The notes under the pieces are model-generated. The model made no database searches. It saw only the letters and a program-made list of their open reading frames with translations, and was not told the origin of the DNA. Below are positions 39,701-53,500 of a stretch of 64,000 nt of DNA, piece by piece; the stretch's first letter is position 1; every line of letters starts with the position of its first letter. Source of the DNA: Aspidapion aeneum (Eukaryota > Arthropoda > Insecta > Coleoptera > Brentidae); the NCBI GenBank assembly GCA_963576565.1, contig OY755047.1, forward strand, positions 9,580,931-9,644,930, given 5' to 3'. The position numbers and the translations under genes were made by a program.

Positions 39701-42700
39701 ATTTTTTGCCACATTTTAATTATGTTCGATAATGTGTTGCCTATAGGCACTATTCAATTGGCACCTAATATCAGTCTTGCCTAGCAATTCTATGTGGTTA
39801 TTTAAATAAGTAGCACTTACTTTGTGTCTTTAACTTTTCACTAGAGTGCTTGATATCAGACATTCCCTTTGCCCCCCACGCAGGATCACTTCGTGGATTG
39901 TTCATAATAAAACAAATTAAGCAAAAAAAAGGATTATGTTTTTCACAACCGCACAACCAGTTTTCAGCATCGTATAATTTTTTATTACTTGCACTAAAAT
40001 TTTGGTTAATTTTTAGGATTTTTAGGTCCGGTTTATGTGGCTCTAAAGATTTTATTTGTAATCGAAGTTTATATGTCAACGTATTTAAATTTGCACAGTT
40101 AAATATATAATCGACGGTATTTATTTTCATTTTGAAAACAAACAAAAACAAACAATGGACACGCGACCGGCAAGGGTTTTAACTACTGAGCCTGACGTAC
40201 CCCAAATCAAAACAAACTCATACGTCTTTACTAAGGATAGAACCGGCAAAACGTAGGAAGGGCAACGAACGGTTTAGCACGATGAATATGGCCGACGTCA
40301 ACTAAAAGAAACATTCCTCGCGCCGCCGCGCGAGTACAGCCGCTGCAAAACGGGTAAAATTGAAATGTTCTCTCGCGCGATGCTGCCGGCTTGTAATTAT
40401 TTACGCTAAAAAAGTTTACCCAGTTAACCACAGACTAACAAAGAAGAACTAGACATGTCGTAAGGAAAGATTTAACTTTTTTTTAATAAATCAATTACCC
40501 CCGATGCCCCAAGGACTATAGACATAAAGGACTGCTTAGTTCCATTTAACCTGTGTTAACAAATTGTGCGGGGTGAGGATAGCGGCGTGACGTCACCACT
40601 TGTGCTAAATCATTCGTTTACGTTCGTTGTATATGATGTTATTCGCATTTTCAAGAGCGTTTTGTTGATATTTCGCTGAATAGTTTATGTTTTTTGGATT
40701 GTTTCAGTGCAGTGCTACTAAGAAAAGACATATAAGTAAACATTTTCAAGTTTGATTTGTTAACAGTGTGTAAAAATTCGATTCAGGACAGAAAAGAACG
40801 TTTGTTTACAGGGTAAAAAAAATGGCCACGATTTTCTCAGCAAATGGGCTTCTTGTTTAATAATATCTATCAAGAAAATTACAAAAGATTGTGAATTGAA
40901 AAGAAATATTTTTCTAAATTAAATATTATTATTTATATTAATATTTTTAATTTATTGTATGTATCTGTACTTTTCTGTTTTTTTGTAAAAATGTAATAAT
41001 AAATACTTTTATTATCTAATTAATAATTTCTTAACATGCTTTAAAAATCGGTTGTAATAATTAAACTATACATTATGTGCATTTTTTTCTCTTTGTTTTT
41101 TGTCTATTTGTTAAGAACAATATTTGTGCTTTTCCTTTTTTTAATAAATCAATAAATTTTTCGTCTACCTATATTTCCGTTTTTAATTATTATCGCAAAA
41201 TAATTTCTTTACATACTTTTAAAATAATTGGACAAATTATACAGGGTGTCATATAACTTGGGGCCATAGTGCAGCAGGTGATAGCGAGGAGGTTATTTCC
41301 GAAAAAAAAGTTTATATAACATGGGGTCACAAACATCTGTTTTTAAGATATAGAATTTTTAATGTTAGAGGAGTGGGGGAAAAGGATTTTGTAAAAAAAA
41401 GAAAATCTATCATAGACAGCTGAATACTCTGCTAATTGTGATTCAAAAATGTGATACTCCTTGTTTTAATAAAAATACAACTTAAGAAGATACAGGCTGT
41501 TAAAATTACCTTCAAAAATGTATAAAAAATAATCTTTTTTTTAAATTAATTTTTGCTTACTTATTCTTTTAAAAAATATCAATAATATTTTATTTATTAT
41601 TATGTGTCGCTAAAGACTTATTAACAAAAAACATAAAAAAGAAACATTGCGTTTAAACATTTATAAAAGTTTTTATACCAAAAAAAAAAATTTTTCTCAA
41701 AAAAATTGACAGACTAATGTTTTTCAAAATAAGTTTTATTTCAATTTATTGTTCTTGTTCTGATACACGACTTTACCCAATTTCATATTTTTATTGCGTT
41801 TTTTTAAAAAGTTATTATCAAAAAAATTAAAAAAATTGCCAACTTTGATGCTCTGTATCTCTACAAAAATATAGTTTTTTTTTATCAGACATGACCTCCT
41901 CTATCACCTGTTGGCCTATGGCCCCTAAGTTATGGGACACCCTGTATAAGTACTACGACATTATTATGTGTAGGTTTTTTTTTCACTTTAAGTATTTAAA
42001 TTTGATTTATTTAACAGATATTTCAAATATAAAATCATTTATCATCCCTGTAAAGACAATATTTTTAAATGTACAATGCCTCAATTTTGCAGAAAATTTA
42101 ATTTGCATAAAGAAAATAGCTTTAAAAGCATCTAAAATACAATATAATGATAGGCGCGCTTTCTGCCCAGCACAAGTGGTGACGTAACAGCGAGCTTGAC
42201 CTTGAACATCGATTGCAGACCGATTCGGCAAACTGAGCAATCCTGTGTAGTGTATAATCGTTGCCGATGCCCTCCCTGTAGCAACCGCCACTAACTGTAG
42301 TTTTGAAGAGTTAAAGCGCACTATCCTAAACCTTTTATTTTCCTCTTAGGTAAAAAACTGGACGAGTCTCTGACCTATCAACAATTCCTGACCAAGGTCG
42401 AAGAAGAGGAAGCATGGATCAGCGAAAAACAACAGCTTTTAGGCGTAGAAGACTATGGAGACACTATGGCGGCTGTACAAGGTCTCCTCAAGAAACATGA
42501 TGCATTCGAAACTGATTTCCAGGCCCATAGGTATGTTTATTAACTGCTGTTTTTGCTTATTTTATTATAATTATCTATCTCTCTATCTATCTATTTAGCC
42601 TTCTTCGATCGATATGCGGATTGGCTTGGTTCCTTCGTGTATGTTTATCTATGATCGTTTTATTAATTTGCCTATGTTTACGTCACGAAAACCATAGATA

Positions 42701-45700
42701 ATCATCTTAAACTAGACAATCAGTAACAATTTTTAACACTCAACCTTTTTTGACAGAGATCGTTGCAAGAACATCAGCGATGAGGGAGCCACACTCGCCG
42801 CTCAAGGCAACCACCACGCCGACAACATCACGCAACGTTGCCAGCTCTTGCAAACCAAGCTGGACCATTTGGCAGCGTTGGCCGGTCGTAGGAAAGCCAA
42901 GCTGGTCGATAATTCAGCCTATTTACAGTTTATGTGGAAAGGTGAGTTAATCTGGTGTTATATCTGTCTTTGTTTTAATCATTGTAAAAAAGTAGGACAA
43001 AACTAATATGTGATTTTTTTTCGTTTTTACAGCTGATGTCGTTGAAAGTTGGATTGCTGACAAAGAAACACATGTTAAGAGTGAAGAGTTTGGAAGAGAT
43101 TTGTCTTCAGTTCAAACTTTGTTGACCAAACAGGAGACTTTTGATGCAGGTAAGAAAAGTTGGCGATAACTATGGCCAATTTTAATTGGTTGATAGTGGT
43201 TCTTAATGGTTTTGGAAAAATTTTTGTGGTTGAGCTTACTTTTTAGTATTTTAAAGTATACCTGAGTGGTAAATGTTGTTGTTTTTGACAGGTTTGACAG
43301 CTTTTGAGCATGAAGGAATCCAAAACATCACTGCTTTGAAGGATCAATTAGTTGCAGCCAATCATGATCAAACGCCCAACATTGTTCAACGTCACGCTGA
43401 CGTCATAGCTAGGTAAGGCTCTTTATTTTTGAAACAAAACTAAATTAGCAAAAATTGTAGTAAACTGAACGTGTCAGACTTTTATGTGTTTTTTATAAGG
43501 AGTTTTTGATGGAATGGTAATTTTTTTGTCTCTTCTGTAACGCGATAGATTTTGCCATATTATTTACACAAAATCTTCAATAAGAAACTTATTAAAAAAA
43601 TACACAGCGTTGTAGTTTTATTAAAATAACTAGCGAAATATTTCTTAAAAACTAATTTTGTAGGATTTTGGTTAGGTATTTCTAGTATTTTTTCCTTCAC
43701 ATATATTTTACTTAAGTTTTATTTAAAGGACAACAACAAATTGTCTAAAATAATATTAGACTTGCAAATTTGTCAAAAATATTAGGTGTTACAGAAGGGA
43801 CATTAATGTTACAGTAGTGACAAAAATTAAAAATCACAGAATTTATGACACAAAACAAAATTACAAAAATAGGTAATGGTAAAAAAATGGCAGATTATAA
43901 ATACAACTATTTTCTAACAAATTTTTCTGCGACAACTTCTGTAACGAAAAATACCGTTACCGAACGGGACAAATTGTGTTACAGTTTCTTTACATTTTGG
44001 CAGCATTTTCCGGCCAAACAACTTTTTTTTTCAGTTTTGTTCAAAATTTTATTGGTTTTATTTTGGAAAATGTTGATTTTATTACTTTAGTCAAGTTATA
44101 CGAAAAATATCATTTGCCTCAAATCTATAAATTTGTCAAAAATATTAGGTGTTACAGAAGGGACATTAATGTTACAGAAGTGACAAAAATTAAAAATCAC
44201 AGAATTTATGACACAAAACAAAATTACAAAAATAGGTAATGGTAAAAAAAATGGCAGATTATAAATACAACTATTTTCTAACAAATTTTTCTGCGACAAC
44301 TTCTGTAACGAAAAATACCGTTACCGAACGGGACAAATTGTGTTACAGTTTCTTTACATTTTGGCAGCATTTTCCGGCCAAACAACTTTTTTTTTCAGTT
44401 TTGTTCAAGATTTTATTGGTTTTATTTTGGAAAATGTTGATTTTATTACTTTAGTCAAGTTATACGAAAAATATCATTTGCCTCAAATCTATAAATTTGT
44501 CAAAAATATTAGGTGTTACAGAAGGGACATTAATGTTACAGAAGTGACAAAAATTAAAAATCACAGAATTTATGACACAAAACAAAATTACAAAAATAGG
44601 TAATGGTAAAAAAATGGCAGATTATAAATACAACTATTTTCTAACAAATTTTTCTGCGACAACTTCTGTAACGAAAAATACCGTTACCGAACGGGACAAA
44701 TTGTGTTACAGTTTCTTTACATTTTGGCAGCATTTTCCGGCCAAACAACTTTTTTTTTTCAGTTTTGTTCAAAATTTTATTGGTTTTATTTTGGAAAATG
44801 TTGATTTTATTACTTTAGTCAAGTTATACGAAAAATATCATTTGCCTCAAATCTATAAATTTGTCAAAAATATTAGGTGTTACAGAAGGGACATTAATGT
44901 TACAGAAGTGACAAAAATTAAAAATCACAGAATTTATGACACAAAACAAAATTACAAAAATAGGTAATGGTAAAAAAAATGGCAGATTATAAATACAACT
45001 ATTTTCTAACAAATTTTTCTGCGACAACTTCTGTAACGAAAAATACCGTTACCGAACGGGACAAATTGTGTTACAGTTTCTTTACATTTTGGCAGCATTT
45101 TCCGGCCAAACAATTTTTTTTTTTCAGTTTTGTTCAAGATTTTATTGGTTTTTTTTCAGAAAATGTTGATTTTATTACTTTAGTCAAGTTATACGAAAAA
45201 TATCATTTGCCTCATATCTATAAATTTGTCGAAAATATTAGGTGTTACAGAAGGGACATTAATGTTACAGAAGTGACAAAAATTAAAAATCACAGAATTT
45301 ATGACACAAAACAAAATTACAAAAATAGGTAATGGTAAAAAAATGGCAGATTATAAATACAACTATTTTCTAACAAATTTTTCTGGGACAACTTCTGTAA
45401 CGAAAAATACTGTTACCGAACGGGACAAATTGTGTTACAGTTTCTTTACATTTTGGCAGCATTTTCCGGCCAAACTAAATTTATAACAACTTTTTTTTCA
45501 GTTTTGTTTAAGATTTTATTGGTTTTATTTTGGAAAATGTTGATTTTATTACTTTAGTCAAGTTATACGAAAAATATTTATTATCAATAATTCAAAAACT
45601 CTTTGACACTGTTCACCGCGGTCCTCTATAACGCACTACTTCTGTTCATACTAAAACTCTTAAGTTGTCACGTGGAATGAATTTCCTTTGGGGAAAAACT

Positions 45701-48700
45701 GGCTGTTACCGCCTGGGACAGATTTCTTGTGACAATTTATTTTATTTTTATATTTTATTTTCTTTGGATAAAATATAACCAAACCAATATGTTTACAAAT
45801 CTAGAAACAAAATTTTTGTTGAAGGTTTCAGTTATAAGCTCTATCACTATTAATTTAAAAACTTGATAAAAAATACTCTGCCAATATATGGGCCCCTAAG
45901 CTCACACTAGGTACTATAGTTAAAGTGTACGTGTGAGCTAATATAACTAAAAACTGAAATATATTTTATTTAACTCCAGACTAAATTACCTTTTGTTTGA
46001 TACCACACAAGCCATGTTTTGACTTAAACTCAAATTTTTGAAATCTACCCCCACCCTTAAAAAAAACAAAAAACTAAAATGTATTTTGTTAAACTCCGGA
46101 CTCAATTACCTTTCGTTTGATATCACACACGCCATATTTTCACTTAAACTCTAATTTTTAAAATATACCCCCACCCTTTTTTTTTTAAATAAATTAAAAT
46201 GTATTTTGTTTAACTGCAGACTCAATTACCTTTCGTTTGATATCACACACGCCATATTTTCACATAAACTCTAATTTTCGAAATCTACCCCCACCCTTTT
46301 ATTTGGTTTCTGTTCGGTGGATTTTGTTCATTTTTAAATGGGACCATCTCGACCCAAGACCCAGCCTAGGTACCAAATTTCATTAAAATCGGCCAAGCGG
46401 TTTTTGAGTTATGCGCGTTGGTCGTTACAGACATACAGACATACAGACAGACAGACAGACAGACGGCGCAACAAAAAACTTTCAAAATCATCTGAAACGC
46501 AAAGATATATAAAATTTTTTAAAATCGGAGCAACTTTTTTTTTCTCGAAAAAATTAGGATCACCATAGCTCACACTACTATAGTATAGTATATGTGTGAG
46601 CTAAAATAAACTTTTTCATGTTTCAAAAAAATGTTTTGTTGCTTTTAACTAATTAATCGACGACTATTCGTGTACTTTATAATAAGTGCGGTTCGGTTCG
46701 GTTCATTCATTCTCGTAAATAAATGGTCCTTTTATTCCCATACCTTTCTGTCATTATTTTATGTAATGATTTATTTCGTGATCGAGATTAATTTTAAATT
46801 TATAAAATGAATTTCGTTTTAGATGGCAGAGACTTCTAAATGACTCCGACGCTAGAAAACAACGCCTACTACGCATGCAGGAGCAGTTCAAACAAATCGA
46901 AGAACTATTCTTAATGTTCGCCAAGAGGTAAGTCAGTCGATTTCCCTACTTTTATTCCAATTTTATTAGGTACCATTTCTTTACCCCATACATAACAATC
47001 AACATTTGGCATTTTTTGACTCCCTAAATAACAATCAGACCAGAAAAACCAGTAAAGAACAATGGAAACAGAGATAGAAGACCTAAATCTGATATAAAAT
47101 ACTGAAGAATTGTGGTAAAAGTTATGTTACGTGTAGTTATATGTATATTTTGTTGTTCATAGGGCTTCCGCTTTCAACTCATGGTTCGAAAACGCCGAAG
47201 AAGATTTGACAGACCCGGTTAGGTGCAACTCGATCGAAGAAATCAGAGCCCTACGTGAAGCACATGCCCAATTTCAGGTTAATTAAACACTGTACTTTCT
47301 CAATACTGCCAACCAAATTTAGTCAGGATTACTTGGTTCTTAAGCAAGGTAAAAAGGGCCCAGGAGGTGGCCTAGTTGCCCGGCATAAGGGCCAACCTTA
47401 AATCTGCTACTGCTACACAAAACATTAAACTTATTAGTTCAATTTTTGTTCTAGTTATCTACGGCTTTGTTAATTTTCCTGATATAAACGTCACAGTAAT
47501 CATAGACAAACATCTAAAAGTAGAATATTTTTTTTCCATGTAAACTTACTACTATTAATTCATTTTTTGTTTTATTTATCTGTGGTTTTGTTAATCTGCC
47601 TGATATCTACGTCATAATAACCACAGACAAACATTTAAAACTAGATTTTTATATTTCTTAATATATAGGCTTCTCTGTCAAGTGCCCAGGCAGATTTCGA
47701 TGCTCTCGCTGCGCTCGACCGTCAAATCAAAAGCTTCAACGTGGGTCCCAACCCTTACACTTGGTTCAATATGGAGGCATTAGAGGAAACTTGGAGAAAT
47801 CTTCAGAAAATCATTGCTGAAAGGTTAAAAAAATAAAAAATGTTGTATTTGTATTTTTACAAAATATGAATTCTAAGATCAGATAAAATCTGATTTTTGA
47901 CATTTTACAGGTTGTACACTTTAGGGGCAAGTTGTTGAATATTGTTTGATACTGGTTTTTAGTGAGAGATGAATTTTGAGAAGGGTTTTTTCTCCTTTAG
48001 GGATGCTGAGTTAGACAAGGAAGCTCAAAGACAGGAAGAAAATGACAAGTTAAGAAAGGAATTCGCGAAGCACGCCAATGCTTTCCATCAGTGGCTTACA
48101 GAAACTCGGTAAGAAAAATTACCAAAATATTAGACTGTATACTTTCATACGAATTTAAAATTTTGTTAAAATATAAAATCATCATTTATTTTTGGAATGT
48201 GTAAATTAATCTCATAGACTACCTTTTAGACCTGATCTGATTTGACCTAACATAATTTTAAAATGAACCCAAATTCAAAATACTTTTTTACTTTTATACT
48301 CTTTTTTAGATTTTTAACATTATTTTGTGAATATATTTTTTTTCAGTTACAAAATATTAGGCTGGGATAGGTAAATATTTTGGTATTTTTTGTGGCAAAA
48401 ATGTTTCCAAAACTAAATAAACTAATTCTGCAGCTATCTTGTGTGAAGAGTATTTTAATGTTATTTGTTTAATAAAAAATGATATTTATATTTTTAACTG
48501 TTTGATGTGTTTGCTTAGCATTACTTAAAGCTAAAAACTTCGGAAATATTGAGGAAAAACAGTCTTCAGGGTACAACTCCCTTAGGAACCATTTTTCGAC
48601 AAATGTTTCTAGGAACTTTTTTACATGAAAATACTCCAGGAATCACACCACGAATTTTTGACCAATGTTTAGGAAACACCCTGTATAATTACATAACGCA

Positions 48701-50513
48701 AAAAATCACGATTTTTGACCATTTTCCCTCTTTGTTACGCATTTTTAAGCAAAATTACATTAGAAAATTCTTATTGGGTTTAGTAATAACACTTTTACAA
48801 GAAAAGTATTTATTATTTAATATTTGTTTATCATAATTTTGACAATTAGTAAAATACTCTGCCAATATATGGGCCCCTAAGCTCACACTAGGTACTATAG
48901 TTATAGTGTACGTCTGAACTAATATAACTAAAAACTGAAATATATTTTATTCAACTCCAGACTAAATTACCTTTTGTTTGATACCACACAAGCCATGTTT
49001 TGACTTAAACTCAAATTTTTTGAAATCTACCCCCACCCTTAAAAAAACAAAAACTAAAATGTATTTTGTTAAACTCGGGACTCAATTACCTTTCGTTAGA
49101 TATCACACACGCCATATTTTCACTTAAACTCTAATTTTTAAAATATACCCCCACCCTTTTTTTTAAATAAATTAAAATGTATTTTGTTTAACTGCAGACT
49201 CACATACCTTTCGTTTGATATCACACACGCCGTATTTTCACATAAACTCTAATTTTTGACATCTACCCCCCCCCCCCCTCTTTTTTTAAATAAACTAAAA
49301 TTCATTTTGTTTAACTCCAGACTTAATTACCTTTCGTTTGATATCACACACGCCATATTTTCACATAAACTCTAATTTTTGGAATCTACCCCCACCCTTT
49401 TATTTGGCTTGCGTTCGGTGGATTTTGTTCATTTTTAAATGGGACCATCACGGCCCAAGACCCAACTTAGGTACCAAATTTCATTAAAATCGGACAAGCC
49501 GTTTTTGAGTTATGCGGGTTGGTCGTTACAGACAGACATACAGACAGACAGACAGACAGACAGCAAAACAAAAAAGTTTCAAAATCATCTGAAACGCAAA
49601 GATATATAAAAATTTTTGAAATCGGAGCAACTTTTTTTTTTCTCGAAAAAATTAGGATCACCATAGCTCACACTACTATAGCATAGTATATGTGTGAGCT
49701 AAAAATAATTCCTTAGCGCGCGTTTAAATCCTCAATACAAAAAATAAACCTCAACCCTCAAAAAACGTGCCCAGGTAACCTAATTTTTAGTCATTTTTTC
49801 ATACATTATTTTAGTCTTTTAAAAGTGCAAAAAAGATTTTTTAAAAATTTGCAAAACTCCGCCCAAAAAAGTGTTATTTTCAAAACCCTTACAATCATTT
49901 TTATTCCGATACGACTAATAATAAAAAAGTGACACAAAATAAATACTCTGCCAATATATGGGCCCCTAAGCTCACACTAGGTACTATAGTTATAGTGTAC
50001 GTGTGAGCTAATATAACTAAAAACTGAAATATATTTTATTCAACTCCAGACTAAATTACCTTTTGTTTAATACCACACAAGCCATGTTTTGACTTCAACT
50101 CAAATTTTTGAAATCTACCCCCACCCTTAAAAAAAAACAAAAACTAAAATGTATTTTGTTAAATTCCCGACTCAATTACCTTTCGTTTGATATCACACAC
50201 GCCATATTTTCACTTAAACTCTAATTTTTAAACTATACCTCCACCCTTTTTTTAAATAAATTAAAATGTATTTTGTTTAACTTCAGACTCAATTATCTTT
50301 CGTTTGATATCACACACGCCATATTTTCACATAAACTCTAATTTTTGAAATCTACCCCCACCCTTTTATTTGGTTTGTGTTCGGTAGATTTTGTTCGTTT
50401 TTAAATGGGACCATCTCGACCCAAGACCCAGCCTAGGTACCAAATTTCATTAAAATCGGCCAAGCGGTTTTTGAGTTATGCGTGTTGGTCGTTACAGACA
50501 GACATACAGACAC

Positions 50514-50568
<55 letters not shown>

Positions 50569-53500
50569 TACAGACAGACAGACAGACGGCGCAACAAAAA
50601 AGTTTCAAAATCATCTGAAACGCAAAGATATATAAAAAATTTTGAAATCAGAGCAACTTTTTTTTTCTCGAAAAAATTAGGATCACCATAGCTCACACTA
50701 CTATAGTATAGTATATGTGTGAGCTAAAACCAATAAATAATTGAAACCGTTTACTTTTGAGAAAATCTGTAATTACATAAAATAAAGAGCACCTAATTCT
50801 AAACCTAATAATACTATAAACTAAAAAAAAACAAAAAAAATAAATAAATAAAATTGAAATGTCAAATGTAATAAATTTCATTCAAACCGGACTCTACGGG
50901 AATGGTACCAATTATGGAAGCAACGTTACCTCTTTGCACTGCCAAACTGATTTTTTGAGTGATGAAGCTAAGAGTTTTCTTGTTAGGAATTTTTGAACTA
51001 ATTATATTATTATTTTAATAGTACATCTATGATGGAAGGATCTGGATCTTTGGAGCAGCAGTTGGATGCCACAAAACGCAAAGCTGCAGAGGTCAGAGCC
51101 CGTCGCAGTGACCTCAAAAAAATTGAGGACCTTGGCGCCATTTTGGAAGAACATCTTATTTTGGACAACAGGTAATGATACGTACAGTGCGATCCATTTT
51201 TAGGGAGTTTAAGGTACTTGTAGAGGAAATGAAGAAAAAGTGAACCCTCCTTTGCAATGCTCAAGTTTCAATAGAAGTTAAAAAAAAACATATTTTCATA
51301 CATTTAATCGTTTTCGACCGACTGTTTTTTCTTTAAGTTTGTATTTTGGGAGGATGTTATTTATGAACATTTCATTTTAGTCAAAAATTATATCAAACTT
51401 TGTTTTTTTTATAGATACACTGAACACTCTACAGTGGGTTTGGCTCAACAATGGGACCAACTCGACCAACTGGGCATGAGAATGCAGCATAACTTGGAAC
51501 AACAGATCCAAGCCAGAAATCAATCAGGTAAATGTTAATAATTTGACGTTTAAATTATCTCAACTAAAAATAAAATAAATTCAAATCCCGAAATTTGCTC
51601 CCCAATTTTTATTAAAAAATTCTGTAATTAAAAAAAAATAATTACGAACATCGGAATTGAACCTGTGAACACTCGATCAGTCAGCATCGAGGTAGAATAA
51701 AACTGCCGCTTAACATGATCAGCCAATCGCCTGGCTTAAGGGTTTTTAGTTTGCCTAGTGACGTCATCATGTCATTGATATTTAGTTGATGGTAGATAAG
51801 CAAGATTTAGCTACTTTGGGAATCCCCTCAATCAAATACAGGGTGCTCGTTTATATTTTGACCATGTTTAGACGCTTATATCTCAATAAGTATTTGGGGT
51901 AAAAGAATGATTTTGGTGTCAAAAGATAGATGTTTCCAATACATTTTAGTATATGTATAGTTAATTCTAGTCCTCGCCGCACCTGAATAATATTTATTGA
52001 CGCTAGTTGTCTTTTTTTAAATTGGAATGGAACTGGAGCCAGGAAATGTCACTTGAAGAAGAAGAAAATAAGCATAGAAGAAGAAGATAAGCATTGATTA
52101 AATGTTATTTGTTTGATTAAAAATTAGAATTTTGAGTGAACTTTATCTATTTTTTTCTTTATTTTTCTAGGAGTAAGCGAAGACGCGCTAAAGGAGTTCT
52201 CAATGATGTTCAAGCACTTCGACAAAGAACGTTCCGGCAAGTTGAACCACCAAGAGTTTAAGAGCTGTCTTCGTGCCCTTGGTTATGACCTTCCTATGGT
52301 TGAAGAAGGACAGCCTGATCCCGAGTTTGATGCCATTTTAAGTAAGTTTTTAGTCCTCCATCTGTCTATCTATCTGTTTAGCCTTCTTCAATACAATTTT
52401 GGACATGTCCTCCCTCAATATCTTCCACTCTTCTCTGTCTGTCGCTGTGTTCATTCATCTTGTTCCCGCGTGTTTCTTTAAATCGTCCGCCCATCTCATT
52501 TGGGGTCTTCTCCTACTTCTTTTATTTTCCCAAGGTCTCCAGTTTACAATACATTTGTTCCATCGATCGTTTTTCTGTCTGATATTATAACCGGCAAATT
52601 TCCTTTTTAATTTTGCTATTTCTCCTCTGACATCCCTTACTTTTGTTTTATTTCTTATCCATTCATTCCTTTTTCTATCTGTTAGCTTTATATGTAACAT
52701 TTGTATTTTCATTGATCTTTGGGCTTTTGTTACCTTATCCATGTTTGATTTTGTACGTGTCCAGGTCTGGGATCCATAGGTAAATACAGGAAGGATACAT
52801 TGGTTATACACTTTCGTTTTGAGGTACTGAGGATATTTTTTATTTTTTAATATGTACCTTAATTTACCGAATGCTGCCCAGGCCAATCTTACTCGTCTCC
52901 TGATTTCAGCTGTTTGTTTTTTTTTTAGTTTAATAATTTGTCCCAGGTATATATATTCCTCCACTTGTTCTAATTTCCTTTGGTTTATTCTGATTGTGAT
53001 ATGTTCTTCTGTGTTTGCTATGATTTGAGTTTTAGTGTAGTTCATACTCAAGCCTATATTTTTAGCTGCTGTATCCAGTCCTTCCTGCATTTTTATCAGT
53101 TCTTCTTTCTTGTCTGTTATTAAGGCGATATCATAAGCATATCTTTTGAAGCCTATTTCTTCCCAATCTCAGTTTTTAAAAACATCTAGAGCCTGGATAA
53201 ATAGTCTAGGGACTATTGTGTCCTTCACACCATAAGTTATACTTGTTTAAAGCTGTTTTGTTGTTTTCTTTTAATCTCACATTATTTTTCTCTTTCAGAT
53301 GTGGTCGACCCTAACCGAGATGGCCACGTGTCGTTGCAGGAATACATGGCGTTTATGATAAGCAAAGAAACAGAGAATGTACAGAGCTCTGAGGAAATTG
53401 AGAAGGCCTTTAGAGCGATCACTGCTGGAGACCGTCCCTATGTTACCAAGGAGGAACTCTATGCGGTATGTCATTTTAAAAATTTTGTAATTTTTGAAAT

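Noticed and set aside
39798..40431. Frames of 66-117 codons in intron 24
   Set aside because: No conserved motif, no splice or start context, and both strands are open in the same place, as expected for chance in this composition.
43845..45486. Repeated frames of 71-131 codons ([14 protein letters not shown]...)
   Set aside because: They arise from the 364-bp satellite, change frame with T-run length, and match no family I recognise.
50405..50696. Frames with [12 protein letters not shown] or [12 protein letters not shown] repeats
   Set aside because: Pure translation of the CAGA microsatellite in both strands.
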